A stretch of DNA of 64,000 bases from Xanthomonas sacchari (lineage in GTDB: Bacteria; Pseudomonadota; Gammaproteobacteria; Xanthomonadales; Xanthomonadaceae). The translations under genes and the position numbers were made by a program. Every line of letters starts with the position of its first letter. Positions within the stretch are counted from its first letter, which is position 1. The notes beneath the pieces are model-generated. The model searched no databases and had not been told where the DNA came from. It was given only the letters and a program-made list of their open reading frames with translations. Location: NCBI RefSeq assembly GCF_040529065.1, contig NZ_CP132343.1, positions 4,216,001 through 4,280,000 on the forward strand, read 5' to 3'. This document shows positions 48,314 through 57,730 of the stretch, piece by piece.

Positions 48314-48958
48314 ATGACGACGCTCTCCCCTCCCCCGTCCGCGGACACGCCGAACGCCCGCAAGGGCGCCATCTCGCGCGAGGACCTGCTGGCCGCCGCG
48401 CTCAAGCTGATCGGGCCGCACCGCAGCGTGTCCACGCTGAGCCTGCGCGAGGTGACCCGCGAGGCCGGCATCGCCCCCAACAGCTTCTACCGCCAGTTCC
48501 GCGACATGGACGAACTGGCGGTGGCGCTGATCGACCTGGCCGGCAGCTCGCTGCGCACCATCATCGGCCAGGCGCGGCAGCGCGCCGCCGGCAACCGCCG
48601 CAGCATCATCCTCAGTTCCGTGGAGACTTTCATGGAACAGTTGCGCGCCGACGACAAGCTGCTGCACGTCCTGTTACGCGAGGGCACGGTCGGTTCGGAC
48701 GCGTTCAAGCACGCGGTCGATCGCGAGCTGAACTATTTCGAGGACGAACTGCGCGTGGACCTGATCCGCCTGGCCGCGCTGGAAGGCGCGCCGCTGCACG
48801 AGCCGGCGCTGGTGTCCAAGGCGATCACCCGGCTGGTGTTCGCGATGGGCGCCACCGCGATGGACCTGCCGCCGGAGAAGGATCCGGAACTGATCCGGCA
48901 GATCACCGCGATGCTGCGCATGATCATCGTCGGCGCGCGCACGCTCGCCGCCAGCTGA
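48314..48958 (+). CDS. FabR-like TetR-family repressor
   Basis: A 214-residue TetR protein. The HTH is ISREDLLAAALKLIGPHRSVSTLSLREVTREAGIAPNSFYRQFRDMDELAVALID, with the PNSFYRQFRDMDEL motif shared by FabR/DesT. These sense the ratio of unsaturated to saturated acyl-CoA and repress desaturases; the divergent position beside a desaturase operon supports that role. The C-terminal ligand domain spans ~75-214. Assignment as FabR versus DesT is uncertain. Confidence 0.88.
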   Translation: MTTLSPPPSADTPNARKGAISREDLLAAALKLIGPHRSVSTLSLREVTREAGIAPNSFYRQFRDMDELAVALIDLAGSSLRTIIGQARQRAAGNRRSIILSSVETFMEQLRADDKLLHVLLREGTVGSDAFKHAVDRELNYFEDELRVDLIRLAALEGAPLHEPALVSKAITRLVFAMGATAMDLPPEKDPELIRQITAMLRMIIVGARTLAAS

Positions 48959-49106
48959 GTTCGCAGTGCGGCGGCGGCCGCTGCCGCAGCGCGCTGTCCG
49001 GCGCGTGCATGGGCCGGCGTCGTGACATGCCGCGCACATGGCCTTGGCCCCGGCTTTACCGATGCCCGCCCACCCTCGTTGGACACTCCCCCAACGAGGT
49101 ACGCAC

Positions 49107-49973
49107 ATGGCCGTTCCCAATTACCCTTCGCCGCCTTTCAAGGCCCAGCAGCAATCCTTTCCCGGCAAGACCCAGGCCATGGATCCGAAACCGGATCACG
49201 GCGAAGACAGCTACGTCGGCCATGGCCTGCTGCAGGGCAAGCGCACCCTGATCACCGGCGGCGACAGCGGCATCGGCGCGGCGGTGGCGATCGCCTATGC
49301 GCGCGAAGGTGCCGACGTCGCCATCGCCTATCTGCCCGACGAGCAGGACGATGCCGAGCGCATCGCCAAGCTGGTCGAGGACGCAGGCGTGCGCGTGCTG
49401 CTGCATCCGTGCGACATCAGCGACCGCGCACAGGCCGAAACCTTGATCAAGACCGTGGCCGAGGCCTTCGGCGGCATCGACGTGCTGGTCAACAACGCCG
49501 CCTACCAGCGCTACTTCCACAGTTTCGACGAGATCACCCTCGACGAGTGGGAGAAGACCTTCGCCACCAACGTGCACGCACCGTTCCACCTGGTGCGGCT
49601 GGCACTGCCGCACATGCCCGAGGGCGGATCGATCATCAACACCGCCTCGGTCAATTCGAAGAAGCCCACACCCAACATCCTGCCGTACTCGGCCACCAAG
49701 GGTGCGCTGGCCAACCTGACCATCGGCCTGGCCGGCCTGCTCGCCGAGAAGAAGATCCGCGTCAACGCGGTGCTGCCGGGCCCCATCTGGACCCCATTCA
49801 TTCCGACCGGCATGGACGAGGAGTCGGTGCGCACGTTCGGCGAGCAGACCCCGTTCGGCCGTCCTGGTCAGCCGGCGGAACTGGCTTCGGCGTATGTACT
49901 GTTGGCCGCGGATACCTCGAGCTATACCTCGGGCACGTTGCTGACGATTTCGGGCGGAGCGGTGACGTTGTAG
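49107..49973 (+). CDS. Short-chain dehydrogenase, general-stress YhdF/YdaD type
   Basis: A 288-residue SDR with the N-terminal extension typical of the group (PPFKAQQQSFPGKTQAMDPKPDHGEDSYVG). NAD(P) binding is TLITGGDSGIGAAVAIAYAREGADV, the NNAA motif is at DVLVNNAAYQ, and the catalytic Ser-Tyr-Lys is in TASVNSKKPTPNILPYSATKGAL. B. subtilis relatives are general-stress proteins; the true substrate is unknown. GAGG lies upstream of ATG 49107. It begins the run of stress genes that continues with DUF892 proteins and catalase. Confidence 0.9.
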   Translation: MAVPNYPSPPFKAQQQSFPGKTQAMDPKPDHGEDSYVGHGLLQGKRTLITGGDSGIGAAVAIAYAREGADVAIAYLPDEQDDAERIAKLVEDAGVRVLLHPCDISDRAQAETLIKTVAEAFGGIDVLVNNAAYQRYFHSFDEITLDEWEKTFATNVHAPFHLVRLALPHMPEGGSIINTASVNSKKPTPNILPYSATKGALANLTIGLAGLLAEKKIRVNAVLPGPIWTPFIPTGMDEESVRTFGEQTPFGRPGQPAELASAYVLLAADTSSYTSGTLLTISGGAVTL

Positions 49974-50425
49974 GGCCGGGAATCGGGAGTGGGGAATTGG
50001 GAATGGGAAGAGCGCTGCGGGCTGGCGGTGCTGCAGGAGCGGCTCTGGCCGCGAGATGCTTTCCCCTGATGTTGTCGCGGTGATCCTCACGCAAGTACAC
50101 GCATCGCGCCTGCTGCTGTCTCGGTAGCAGGCCACAGTTCCAGCGCACTCCCCTCTGTAGGAGCGGCTTCAGCCGCGACAGGCATTGGGAAGCCTGTCGC
50201 GGCTGAAGCCGCTCCTACGAGAGCGCGAGCGCGAAAGACACGCAGCAGCCGCGCATCACGCGTATCGCCAACGTGTACAGCTCCTCACGCCGCATCTCGC
50301 ATGGCATTCACTCTGCGCTGCAACTGCTCTAACGGCGGCGGGTTTAGGTTGATCGCACAGGGGAAAAACACACGGACGCGCGATGCGATCCATGTACGTC
50401 GCGCACACCATCTGGAGCGATATCC
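49974..50425. repeat. 450-bp gene-free stretch with REP elements, including a perfect 27-bp dyad
   Basis: A GGGAATCGGGAGTGGGG-type repeat (49978-50010) follows the SDR gene. A single degenerate REP lies at 50033-50055. The dimer at 50157-50218 has two perfectly complementary 27-nt arms (GTAGGAGCGGCTTCAGCCGC... and its inverse) around an 8-nt loop. The last ~80 bp probably hold the promoter of the DUF892 gene. No coding region is supportable. Confidence 0.8.
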
Positions 50426-50938
50426 ATGACCCGAAGCAACACCGAACGCTTGTTGAAGTGGCTGCAGGACGCCTATGCGATGGAGCAGGAGGCCAACACC
50501 ATGCTCACCGCCACCGCCGGCCGCCTGGAGCACTACCCGCAGCTGAAGGCGCGCATCGAGCAGCATGTCAACGAAACCCGCGATCAGTCCGACAAGGTCA
50601 AGCGTTGCATCGAGATCCTCGGTGGCTCGATCCCCACGATCAAGGGCACGGTCGCCAGTGTGATGGCGTCGGTGCACGCCGCCGGCAACTCGATGATGAG
50701 CGATGAAGTGGCCAAGAGCCTGGGTGTGAGCTATGCCTTCGAGCACATGGAGATCGCCAGCTACCGTGCGCTGGTCATCGCCGCCAAGGAAGCCGGGCAG
50801 ACCGAGATCGCCGACATCTGCGCCGCCATCCTCGACCAGGAAATCGCCATGGCCGAATGGCTGATCGAACACCAGGAAGCCACGATCCTGGCGTTCCTGA
50901 AGCGCGAGCGCACCGAAGGCGAAACCGCCAAGCACTGA
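50426..50938 (+). CDS. DUF892 ferritin-like protein (YciE/YciF family)
   Basis: A 170-residue four-helix-bundle protein. LLKWLQDAYAMEQEANTML (helix 1 with E), HVNETRDQSDKVKRCIE, the FEHMEIASYRALVIAAKEAG helix and ILDQEIAMAEWLIEH carry the E...ExxH-like di-metal positions of the DUF892 group. These proteins are stress-induced and co-occur with manganese catalase, as here. Metal content and activity are unproven. Confidence 0.88.
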   Translation: MTRSNTERLLKWLQDAYAMEQEANTMLTATAGRLEHYPQLKARIEQHVNETRDQSDKVKRCIEILGGSIPTIKGTVASVMASVHAAGNSMMSDEVAKSLGVSYAFEHMEIASYRALVIAAKEAGQTEIADICAAILDQEIAMAEWLIEHQEATILAFLKRERTEGETAKH

Positions 50939-51014
50939 GCGCCGTCGTACACGACAGACGCGCGCGCATTCCCCCACAGCAGCACCACCATCCATCACCG
51001 ACCGGAGACTCCCA

Positions 51015-51521
51015 ATGGCCGTCAAGACCATCGACGAATTGTTCATCCACGAGCTGTCGGACATCTACAGCGCCGAGAAGCAGCTGACCAAGGCACTGCC
51101 GCGCCTGGCGCGCGCCGCCACCAATCCGGCGCTGCGTGCAGCGTTCGAGGCGCATCTGGAAGAAACCCAGGGCCAGATCGAGCGCATCGACCAGATTGTC
51201 GAAAAAGGCAATCTGCGCCTGAAGCGGATCAAGTGCGCCGCCATGGAAGGCCTGGTGGAAGAAGGCAAGGAAGTGATCGACTCGATCGAGGCTGGCCCGG
51301 TGCGCGATGCCGCGCTGATCGGCGGCGCGCAGAAGGTCGAGCATTACGAGATCGCGTCCTACGGCACGCTCGCCGCCATGGCCAAGCAACTGGGCATGGA
51401 CGATGCGCTGACCCTGCTGCTGGAAACGCTCAACGAAGAGAAGTCCACCGACGAGAAGCTGACCCTGCTCGCCGAACAGGGCGGAAACGAAGAAGCAGCG
51501 CGCAAGCGCAAGGCGGCCTGA
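51015..51521 (+). CDS. DUF892 ferritin-like protein, second copy
   Basis: A 168-residue DUF892 protein opening with KTIDELFIHELSDIYSAEKQLTKALPRLARAA, the classic YciE/YciF start. HLEETQGQIERIDQI and KVEHYEIASYGTLAAMAKQLG provide the remaining bundle helices and likely metal ligands. It lies 76 bp after the first DUF892 gene but is only distantly similar to it, so the two are older paralogues rather than a recent duplication. GGAG precedes the ATG. Confidence 0.92.
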   Translation: MAVKTIDELFIHELSDIYSAEKQLTKALPRLARAATNPALRAAFEAHLEETQGQIERIDQIVEKGNLRLKRIKCAAMEGLVEEGKEVIDSIEAGPVRDAALIGGAQKVEHYEIASYGTLAAMAKQLGMDDALTLLLETLNEEKSTDEKLTLLAEQGGNEEAARKRKAA

Positions 51522-51649
51522 CCGCCCCAGCCGCGGTCCGCTGAGGCAAAGGCGGGCCGCGGCGTCCCAGACGCCTATCCCCCACGCGCGGCCACCGGCC
51601 GCGCCACTGCGTCGTCGCGACGTTCGGGCGGCACTCCAGGAGAGTTTTC

Positions 51650-52552
51650 ATGTTCATGCACAACAAGCGGCTGATGTACACGGTGCGCGTGGCGCAGCCC
51701 GACCCGGCGCTGGCCTCGCTGATGCTGGAGCAATTCGGCGGCCCGCAGGGCGAACTGGCTGCGGCCATGCGCTATTTCACCCAGGCCATCGGCGAGGTCG
51801 ACCCCGGCCGCAAGGATCTGCTGTACGACATCGCCACCGAAGAACTGAGCCACCTGGAAATCATCGGCTCGATCATCGCCATGCTCAACCAGGGTCCGAA
51901 GGCGGTGCTGTCCGAAGGCATGGCCGAAGCCGAGGACATGCGCAACCTCACCCGCAATAACAACACCAGCCAGACTCAGCAGATCCTCTATGGCGGCGGT
52001 CCGGCCCTGGTCAATTCCAGCGGCGTGCCGTGGAGCGCGGCCTATGTGGACAGCATCGGCGAACCCACCGCCGACCTGCGTTCCAACATCGCCGCCGAAG
52101 CCCGCGCCAAGATCGTGTACGAGCGGCTGATCAACGTGACCGACGATCCCGGCATCGTCGATGCGCTGACCTTCCTGATGACCCGCGAAGTGGCGCACCA
52201 GAAGTCCTTCGAGAAAGCGCTGTACTCGATCGAACCGAACTTCCCGCCGGGCAAGCTGCCGGGCGATCCGGCCTTCACCGACCGCTACTACGACATGTCG
52301 CAAGGCGATGGCGACATGCACGGTCCCTGGAACAGCGGCAGCCAGTGGGAATCCATTGCCGACCGCAATCGCCAGGTGGCCGTGGATGGCGGCAGCGGCA
52401 TGCCCAGCGTGGGCCTGAGCGAACTGGAACAGAGCGCGCTGCAGGCGCTGGCGGCGCGTACGCTGTCGCAACCGGACAGCGACCCGACCACGGGCGCCGA
52501 CCTGGGCGCCGGCCCCGGTGCCGGCTCGACCAAGGGCAGCGTGGCGCGCTGA
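51650..52552 (+). CDS. Manganese catalase
   Basis: A 300-residue dimanganese catalase that dismutates hydrogen peroxide. The five metal ligands are visible: Glu35 (GELAAAMRYF), Glu65 and His68 (TEELSHLE), Glu150 (AAEARAKIVYERL) and His183 (REVAHQKSF). The C-terminal tail after ~255 is Gly/Ser/Ala-rich and disordered. It follows two DUF892 genes, an arrangement also seen with KatN/YciEF in enterobacteria. AGGAG lies 7-8 nt upstream of the ATG. The enzyme would work without haem, complementing ordinary catalases. Confidence 0.93.
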   Translation: MFMHNKRLMYTVRVAQPDPALASLMLEQFGGPQGELAAAMRYFTQAIGEVDPGRKDLLYDIATEELSHLEIIGSIIAMLNQGPKAVLSEGMAEAEDMRNLTRNNNTSQTQQILYGGGPALVNSSGVPWSAAYVDSIGEPTADLRSNIAAEARAKIVYERLINVTDDPGIVDALTFLMTREVAHQKSFEKALYSIEPNFPPGKLPGDPAFTDRYYDMSQGDGDMHGPWNSGSQWESIADRNRQVAVDGGSGMPSVGLSELEQSALQALAARTLSQPDSDPTTGADLGAGPGAGSTKGSVAR

Positions 52553-52572
52553 CGCACCATTGCAGGTCCCCT

Positions 52573-52614
52573 CACACGAACGCCGCGATACGCAAGCATC
52601 GCGGCGTTCGTGTG
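52573..52614. terminator. Bidirectional hairpin terminator
   Basis: CACACGAACGCCGCGAT, an 8-nt loop and ATCGCGGCGTTCGTGTG make a perfect 17-bp stem. It lies between the convergent manganese catalase and DUF6766 genes and probably ends both transcripts. No strong U-tract is present. Confidence 0.75.
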
Positions 52615-52647
52615 TCTGGGCCATGGGCTGCTTCGCGGCAGCCCCGT

Positions 52648-53289
52648 TCAGTCGCCGGTCTGCCGATGCGGCGCATGCACCGGCTTGGATTGCGGAGAGT
52701 CCTTTTGCCGCAACCAGATGGTCAGGACCACCAGCGCGAACACGGCCAGGAACTCGCTCTGCCAGTTCTGCATCGATTCGAACCAGAACTGCGCGCCGCT
52801 GACGTGTTCCCAGAAGGAGGGCGGCGGCCGATGCTGCATCGCCTGTTCGGCTACCTCGTGGCGCCAACTGCCCAGCGCATGCAGGACAAAACTGAGCAGG
52901 AACAGGGCACCGAAGGCCAGCGCCAGCGAGCGCTCGTACAGCGCCAGCCAGATGCCGCCAGCGCGCACCGGCCACGGCACCGGGCCGGGCGCGACGGCGT
53001 CGTCTTCCTCGGCAGGCGCCAGCGGCCGTGACTCGGCCGAGCCCCATTGGCGCAGCTTCACCGTCAGCACCACGTACATGCCCATCTGCAGGAACTCGCT
53101 CTCCCAGTTCTCGAACAGCGCGCCGATGAAATGCCCGCTGTGCAGGTACTCCCACATCGGCAAGGCCGCCAGCCCCTGCTGGCGCAGTTCCTCGTTGTAG
53201 GCCTGGTGGCCACTGAGCGCCTGGCCGGCCATGAACAGCAGGCTCAGCGCCAGCAATACGATCGACAGGCTATTGCGTTTCCAGAACAT
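52648..53289 (-). CDS. DUF6766-like membrane protein with internal duplication
   Basis: A 213-residue membrane protein with about four helices. Two halves are alike: SGHFIGALFENWESEFLQMGMYVVLTVKLRQ (~50-81) and SGAQFWFESMQNWQSEFLAVFALVVLTIWLRQK (~165-197), each an amphipathic NWxSEFL segment followed by a helix ending in LRQ. HQAYNEE and a W/H-rich loop lie between. This fits the uncharacterised DUF6766 family. ATG 53289 was chosen over 53343 because MFWKRNSLSIVLL starts the first helix. It is convergent with manganese catalase. Confidence 0.78.
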   Translation of the reverse strand: MFWKRNSLSIVLLALSLLFMAGQALSGHQAYNEELRQQGLAALPMWEYLHSGHFIGALFENWESEFLQMGMYVVLTVKLRQWGSAESRPLAPAEEDDAVAPGPVPWPVRAGGIWLALYERSLALAFGALFLLSFVLHALGSWRHEVAEQAMQHRPPPSFWEHVSGAQFWFESMQNWQSEFLAVFALVVLTIWLRQKDSPQSKPVHAPHRQTGD

Positions 53290-53415
53290 GCAATCGGCTC
53301 TCCTCCACGCGCCGCGATGCCGGCGCGCCGTCGCTGCGACCATAGGTAGCGACGGGCAAAGAGTGGATGAAGAAGCTAGCGGACGCGTCTCTACTGCCAG
53401 GCGGTGCCGTCACTT

Positions 53416-53590
53416 GTAGGAGCGGCTTCAGCCGCGACCAGGATTCCTGGGCACGCCCCGGTCGCGGCTGGAGCCGCTCCTACGACAATGTCATCGCGCG
53501 TTCGCCAGCACCCCGGAAAGCAATATGGGAGCGACGTCGGTCGCGACGAAGCCTTCCCTGGAAAGCCCGTCGCGACCGCAGCCGCTCCCG
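53416..53590. repeat. Two tandem REP dimers
   Basis: An inverted pair at 53416-53483 (GTAGGAGCGGCTTCAGCCGC... facing its complement) is followed by a more degenerate pair at 53524-53590 (GGGAGCGACGTCGGTCGCGA... facing CGCGACCGCAGCCGCTCCCG). They fill the 353-bp gap between the DUF6766 start and the chemoreceptor stop; no gene is seen there. Confidence 0.8.
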
Positions 53591-53642
53591 CAAAGACCAG
53601 ACGAACACGGCGTGGCGGCGGATGCCACCACGCCGCACTGGC

Positions 53643-55925
53643 TCAGAACTCTTCCCACTCCGCGCTGTCCGCCGGCACGCCCTGGATCGGGCGTGGCTTG
53701 GTCGCCGGCTGCCGCACGGGGGCCACCGGCTTGGGCTTGGAGGCGGCAACGGCGGCACGCACCGGCGGCCTGGCCGGCTGCGGCTTCGTCACGCGGGCCG
53801 GTGCCGCGCTGATGGCGGCGCCGCCGGCGAGGCGGAACACCGCCACCGCGCGCGCCAGTTCCGCCGCCTGGTCTTCCATGCTCTTGGCCGCCGCGCTGGC
53901 TTCTTCCACGAGTGCCGCGTTCTGCTGGGTACCCTCGTCCAGCTGCATCACCGTCTTGCTGACCTGGTCGATGCCCGCGCTCTGCTCGGCGCTGGCCGCG
54001 GAAATCTCGGCCATGATGTCGGTGACCCGCTTCACCGAGGCGACCACCTCGGTCATGGTGGTGCCGGCGCGGTTGACCAGGGTCGAGCCCTGTTCCACTT
54101 CCTGGACCGAGTCGGAGATCAGGGTCTTGATCTCCTTGGCCGCGGCTGCCGAACGCTGCGCCAGCGAGCGCACTTCCGAGGCGACGACCGCGAAGCCGCG
54201 GCCCTGTTCGCCGGCGCGTGCCGCTTCCACCGCGGCGTTGAGCGCCAGGATGTTGGTCTGGAATGCGATGCCGTCGATCACGCCGATGATGTCGGCGATA
54301 CGCGCCGACGCGGCGCTGATCGAGGCCATGGTCGCCACCACTTCCTCGACCGCGCGACCGCCGTTCTCGGCCACCTCGCCGGTGCTCAGCACCAGTTGGT
54401 TGGCCTGGCGAGCGCTGTCGGCGTTCTGCCTTACGGTGGAGGTCAGTTCCTCCATCGAGGCGGCGGTCTCTTCCAGGCTGGCCGCCTGCTGCTCGGTGCG
54501 CACCGACAGGTCGCTGTTGCCGCTGGCGATCTCGCTGGCGGCGGTGTTGATCGAGCCGACCGCGCGCTGGATGCCCTGCACGATGCCGGTCAGTTGCTCG
54601 GCGGTGCGGTTGGCGGCGTCGGCGAGGGTGCCGAACGCGCCTTCGTAGCGCACGTCCACACGCTGCGACAGGTCGCCATCGGCGATCGCGCCCATGATCC
54701 GGCCGACGTCGGCCAGGCCGCTGTCGGCCTGACGCATCAGCCGGTTCAGCGCCTCCACCATTTCCTTGAACGCGAACTCGTAGCGCGCCTCGTCGCCGCG
54801 GGCGCTGAAGTCGCCGCGCGCGGCCGCATCGGCCAGGCGCGCGATGTCGCCGTTGACCGCCGACAGGTTCGCCTTGACCACGTCCAGCGCCTCGTGCAGC
54901 GCCGCGCGCTGCCCAGGCAGCCGGCGCATGTCGCGGCGCAGGTCGCCGCGACCGTACTCGTCCATGATCGCCATCGCCTCGACGATGGCGTCCAGGTGTT
55001 CGAACAGCGCCGTGTTCATGCCGTGCGCCAGCGTGCCGTAGTCACCCGGGAAGTCTTCCGGCATGCGATGGCTGATGTCCTCGCCCTGCTGCAGCCGCAC
55101 CAGGGTCTGCATCTCGCCGTTGAAGCGCTGCAGCTGCGTCTGCATCTGTTGCATGCTGGTCATCAACTGCCCGGTCTCGTCGCGCGACTCCACCTTGATC
55201 GGATTGTCGAAGCGGCCGGAGGCGATCGCCTCGGCGGTCCGCGTGGCACCGCGCAACGGCGCGACGATGGCGCCGGCGATCAGCCAGCACAGGCCCACCA
55301 CCAGCGCCACCAGCGCCGCGCCGATCACGGTGAGGATCCTGGTGAAGCCCATCGCCTCGGCCTGGATGTCTTCGGCGTACACGCCCATCACCAGCACCCA
55401 GTTCCATTGCGGGTACAGCGCGGCGTAGCTGATCTTCGGCAGTTGCTCTTTCTTGCCGGGCTTGGGTGCGGTGTAGTAGCTGAAACCGTCGCCGCTGCGC
55501 ACCGCGGTCTGGATATCGCGATAGACGTACTCGCCGGCGTCGCTCTTGTAGCCGCTCATGTCGGTGCCGACCGCGCGCTTGGGATGCATGACGATGCGCA
55601 TCTGCGGATCGACGATGAAGAAGTAGTCCACGCCGCGGTTGGTCTTCATGTCGGCGAGCGCGCCCTTGGCCGCCGCCTGCGCCTGCGCCTCGGTCATCTC
55701 GCCACGCTTGGCCAGGTCGGCGTAGTGCTGCATCACGCTCAGGCCCATGTCGACCTGCGTCTTCACGGTCTGCTTGCGCGCATCGATCAGGTTGAGATAT
55801 TGCAGACGCGCCGCCGCAACCGCCAGCAGCACCACACCGAGCGCGATCAACGTACACAGCACGACGAACTTGCGTGCCATGGGCAGGTTGGCGATATGGC
55901 GACGAACGAACTGGATGGGATTCAT
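53643..55925 (-). CDS. Methyl-accepting chemotaxis protein with Cache sensor
   Basis: A 760-residue chemoreceptor. TM1 (about 19-42) and TM2 (about 197-220) flank a single-Cache (sCache_2-like) domain: [67 protein letters not shown]-type segments follow at ~221-275 and further helical repeats up to ~440. The signalling tip is [45 protein letters not shown] Pro/Ala/Lys linker ends in the pentapeptide EWEEF, a CheR/CheB docking motif. sCache_2 domains often sense small organic acids; the ligand here is unknown. Confidence 0.94.
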   Translation of the reverse strand: MNPIQFVRRHIANLPMARKFVVLCTLIALGVVLLAVAAARLQYLNLIDARKQTVKTQVDMGLSVMQHYADLAKRGEMTEAQAQAAAKGALADMKTNRGVDYFFIVDPQMRIVMHPKRAVGTDMSGYKSDAGEYVYRDIQTAVRSGDGFSYYTAPKPGKKEQLPKISYAALYPQWNWVLVMGVYAEDIQAEAMGFTRILTVIGAALVALVVGLCWLIAGAIVAPLRGATRTAEAIASGRFDNPIKVESRDETGQLMTSMQQMQTQLQRFNGEMQTLVRLQQGEDISHRMPEDFPGDYGTLAHGMNTALFEHLDAIVEAMAIMDEYGRGDLRRDMRRLPGQRAALHEALDVVKANLSAVNGDIARLADAAARGDFSARGDEARYEFAFKEMVEALNRLMRQADSGLADVGRIMGAIADGDLSQRVDVRYEGAFGTLADAANRTAEQLTGIVQGIQRAVGSINTAASEIASGNSDLSVRTEQQAASLEETAASMEELTSTVRQNADSARQANQLVLSTGEVAENGGRAVEEVVATMASISAASARIADIIGVIDGIAFQTNILALNAAVEAARAGEQGRGFAVVASEVRSLAQRSAAAAKEIKTLISDSVQEVEQGSTLVNRAGTTMTEVVASVKRVTDIMAEISAASAEQSAGIDQVSKTVMQLDEGTQQNAALVEEASAAAKSMEDQAAELARAVAVFRLAGGAAISAAPARVTKPQPARPPVRAAVAASKPKPVAPVRQPATKPRPIQGVPADSAEWEEF

Positions 55926-56045
55926 GGTGTCAGGAAAAACCCTAAAAACGGACTCTGGTATCGGCCCGCAGGCAAGTGAACTTGAACCGCAGCGGGTGGC
56001 GCAAGATGAACACGCACCACAGTTCTGCGCTGGAGACGCTCCCCG

Positions 56046-56849
56046 TCAGGCCATCGCCGCATCGAGCGGCGTCGCGGCCGCATGCGGTGTGGCGGCATAC
56101 GGCTCCCACACCAGGCGATGGAAATCGAAACCGTGCTGCAAGCGCGGCTTGACCACGTTGAAGTATGGCGAGACGTCGAAATCGCGCGGCAGGGTGAGGC
56201 TGTGGTGGCGCGGATGCAGGACTTCCGCGTCCTCCGCGGCATCGGCGTCCGCCGGCGACGCACGGTCGATCTCCGGCAGGATCGGATAGCGGATTGCGCC
56301 GAAGGCCTGCGCGAGCAGCGTCGAACAGATCGCCCGGGTCGGCTCGCCGCTTCCCAGCTCCAGGAAGCGGCGCTTCACCGACGACGGCAGCGGCGGCGTG
56401 CGGATCAGGTAGCGCGCCAGGTCGAAGATGTTCTTCAGGTCGTAGCTGTTGCCGACCCGCGTGACCATGTACTCCACCACGGTCTCGATCTCCTGCGCGC
56501 TCAACCCGACCGGGCGGCAGATGCGCGTATGCAGGCCGGCGAACTCGCTCAGTCCCACCAGGCGCACGCCGACATTGATGTCGACATCGCAGAACAGCGG
56601 CGCTTCCTCGCCGGGAACCGCGGCCACGTGGTCGCCGATGTACAGCGCCGCATGCGACCAGGTGGACTGGCTCAGGTACTTGATGGCGGTGGAGAAGCGG
56701 CTGTTGCCCTCGACCAGCAGCACGTCGCCCTTGCGCAGCGTGGCGCGCAACAGCTGCGGCGGGCTGGTCGGCAGCTGCGAGCCGTGGCGGCGCGGCTTGG
56801 ACAGGAACTTGGCCAGGTGGCGACCCAGCAGGCGTGGCAAGGACAGCAT
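56046..56849 (-). CDS. YiiX/YebB-type permuted-papain cysteine hydrolase
   Basis: A 267-residue protein of the permuted NlpC/P60-like (YiiX/YebB, 'lipo-like') group. LRKGDVLLVEGNSRFSTAIKYLSQSTWSHAALYIGDH carries the catalytic His66, and TRAICSTLLAQAF the nucleophile Cys175; in this permuted fold His precedes Cys. No signal peptide is clear, but LLGRHLAKFL could be an amphipathic membrane-binding helix. Substrates of the group are thought to be lipids or peptides. Start 56849 has GGGGGAA upstream; ATG 56912 adds 21 residues. Confidence 0.82.
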   Translation of the reverse strand: MLSLPRLLGRHLAKFLSKPRRHGSQLPTSPPQLLRATLRKGDVLLVEGNSRFSTAIKYLSQSTWSHAALYIGDHVAAVPGEEAPLFCDVDINVGVRLVGLSEFAGLHTRICRPVGLSAQEIETVVEYMVTRVGNSYDLKNIFDLARYLIRTPPLPSSVKRRFLELGSGEPTRAICSTLLAQAFGAIRYPILPEIDRASPADADAAEDAEVLHPRHHSLTLPRDFDVSPYFNVVKPRLQHGFDFHRLVWEPYAATPHAAATPLDAAMA

Positions 56850-56954
56850 GCGCGTTCCCCCGAGCGGCGGCCGTTCCGACGAAACGGCTTCTCTATCCGC
56901 AATGGCGGCCATGCGTGGGATTTCTTGAATGGCGTGCCGGCGTCAGCGCACGGG

Positions 56955-57425
56955 TCACGGTTGCCGCAGGATCGACAGTTCCACGAACTGCGCGCTGCTG
57001 GAACGCAGGTAGACCGCATAGCGACCACGGCCCGGCGCCTGCACCAGGAAGCGGTCTCCTGGGGCCGGCTGGAGCTTGTCGACCGTGGCCGCACCCAACG
57101 GCGCGATGCGCAGCCGCACCTTGGCGTCGTCCTGTGCTGGCGTGAGGTTGGCAACGGTCAGCGCACCGTCGAAGAGCGTGCGACTCTCGCCTGGCAGCAG
57201 CGTCATGATCGCCGACGACGCGGCCGCCTCCGACTTGCAGGCCGCGGCCTTCGCCTCGGCCAACTGCCGCTGCAGCGGCTTGACCTCCACGTACTGCACG
57301 AAACCGTAGGTCGCGCCGATCACCACCAGCACCGCCGACACCTCGGCCGCGGTGTGCTTGAACGAGAGTCCTTGCCACCATGTCTGCGCCGGCGGGGGCG
57401 GCGTCTGTCGGGTCGTTCGAGCCAT
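56955..57425 (-). CDS. Single-pass membrane protein, unknown function
   Basis: A 156-residue protein. A Pro-rich cytoplasmic N-terminus (TTRQTPPPPAQ) and one membrane helix (~27-46, AAEVSAVLVVIGATYGFVQYV) lead to a short coiled coil (VKPLQRQLAEAKAAACK). A beta-rich periplasmic domain (~72-156) follows, with VRLRIAPLGAATVDKLQPAPGDRFLV and ending FVELSILRQP. No family is recognised. It lies 105 bp upstream of the YiiX-type gene on the same strand and may be cotranscribed with it. Confidence 0.65.
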   Translation of the reverse strand: MARTTRQTPPPPAQTWWQGLSFKHTAAEVSAVLVVIGATYGFVQYVEVKPLQRQLAEAKAAACKSEAAASSAIMTLLPGESRTLFDGALTVANLTPAQDDAKVRLRIAPLGAATVDKLQPAPGDRFLVQAPGRGRYAVYLRSSSAQFVELSILRQP

Positions 57426-57730
57426 GCATCACGGTATCGGCGCGATCGTCTCGATGTCTGCCAGCAGGGCTGACATCGCCACGCACGGCCGCGTTCGTCT
57501 ACCTGGCGATACAGACGCGACGCCACGTGCCTCGCGACAGGCGCCGCCCCAGGCATGGACATCGCGCGATGGCGCGGCATGGCCTCGCGCCTACGCAACT
57601 CCAGCAGGCGATGACTCGGCTTTCGCAGATTTCGAAACCACGCATCGTCGACACGCAGGGCGAACCGCCCACGCATGTTGCGCCGCAACTTGACGCATCG
57701 AGCACCCAGGCGGAATCTTGGCTTGAAATT

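Noticed and set aside
50285-51064. Minus-strand frame opposite the first DUF892 gene
   Set aside because: Antisense shadow of a clear ferritin-like protein; no independent signals.
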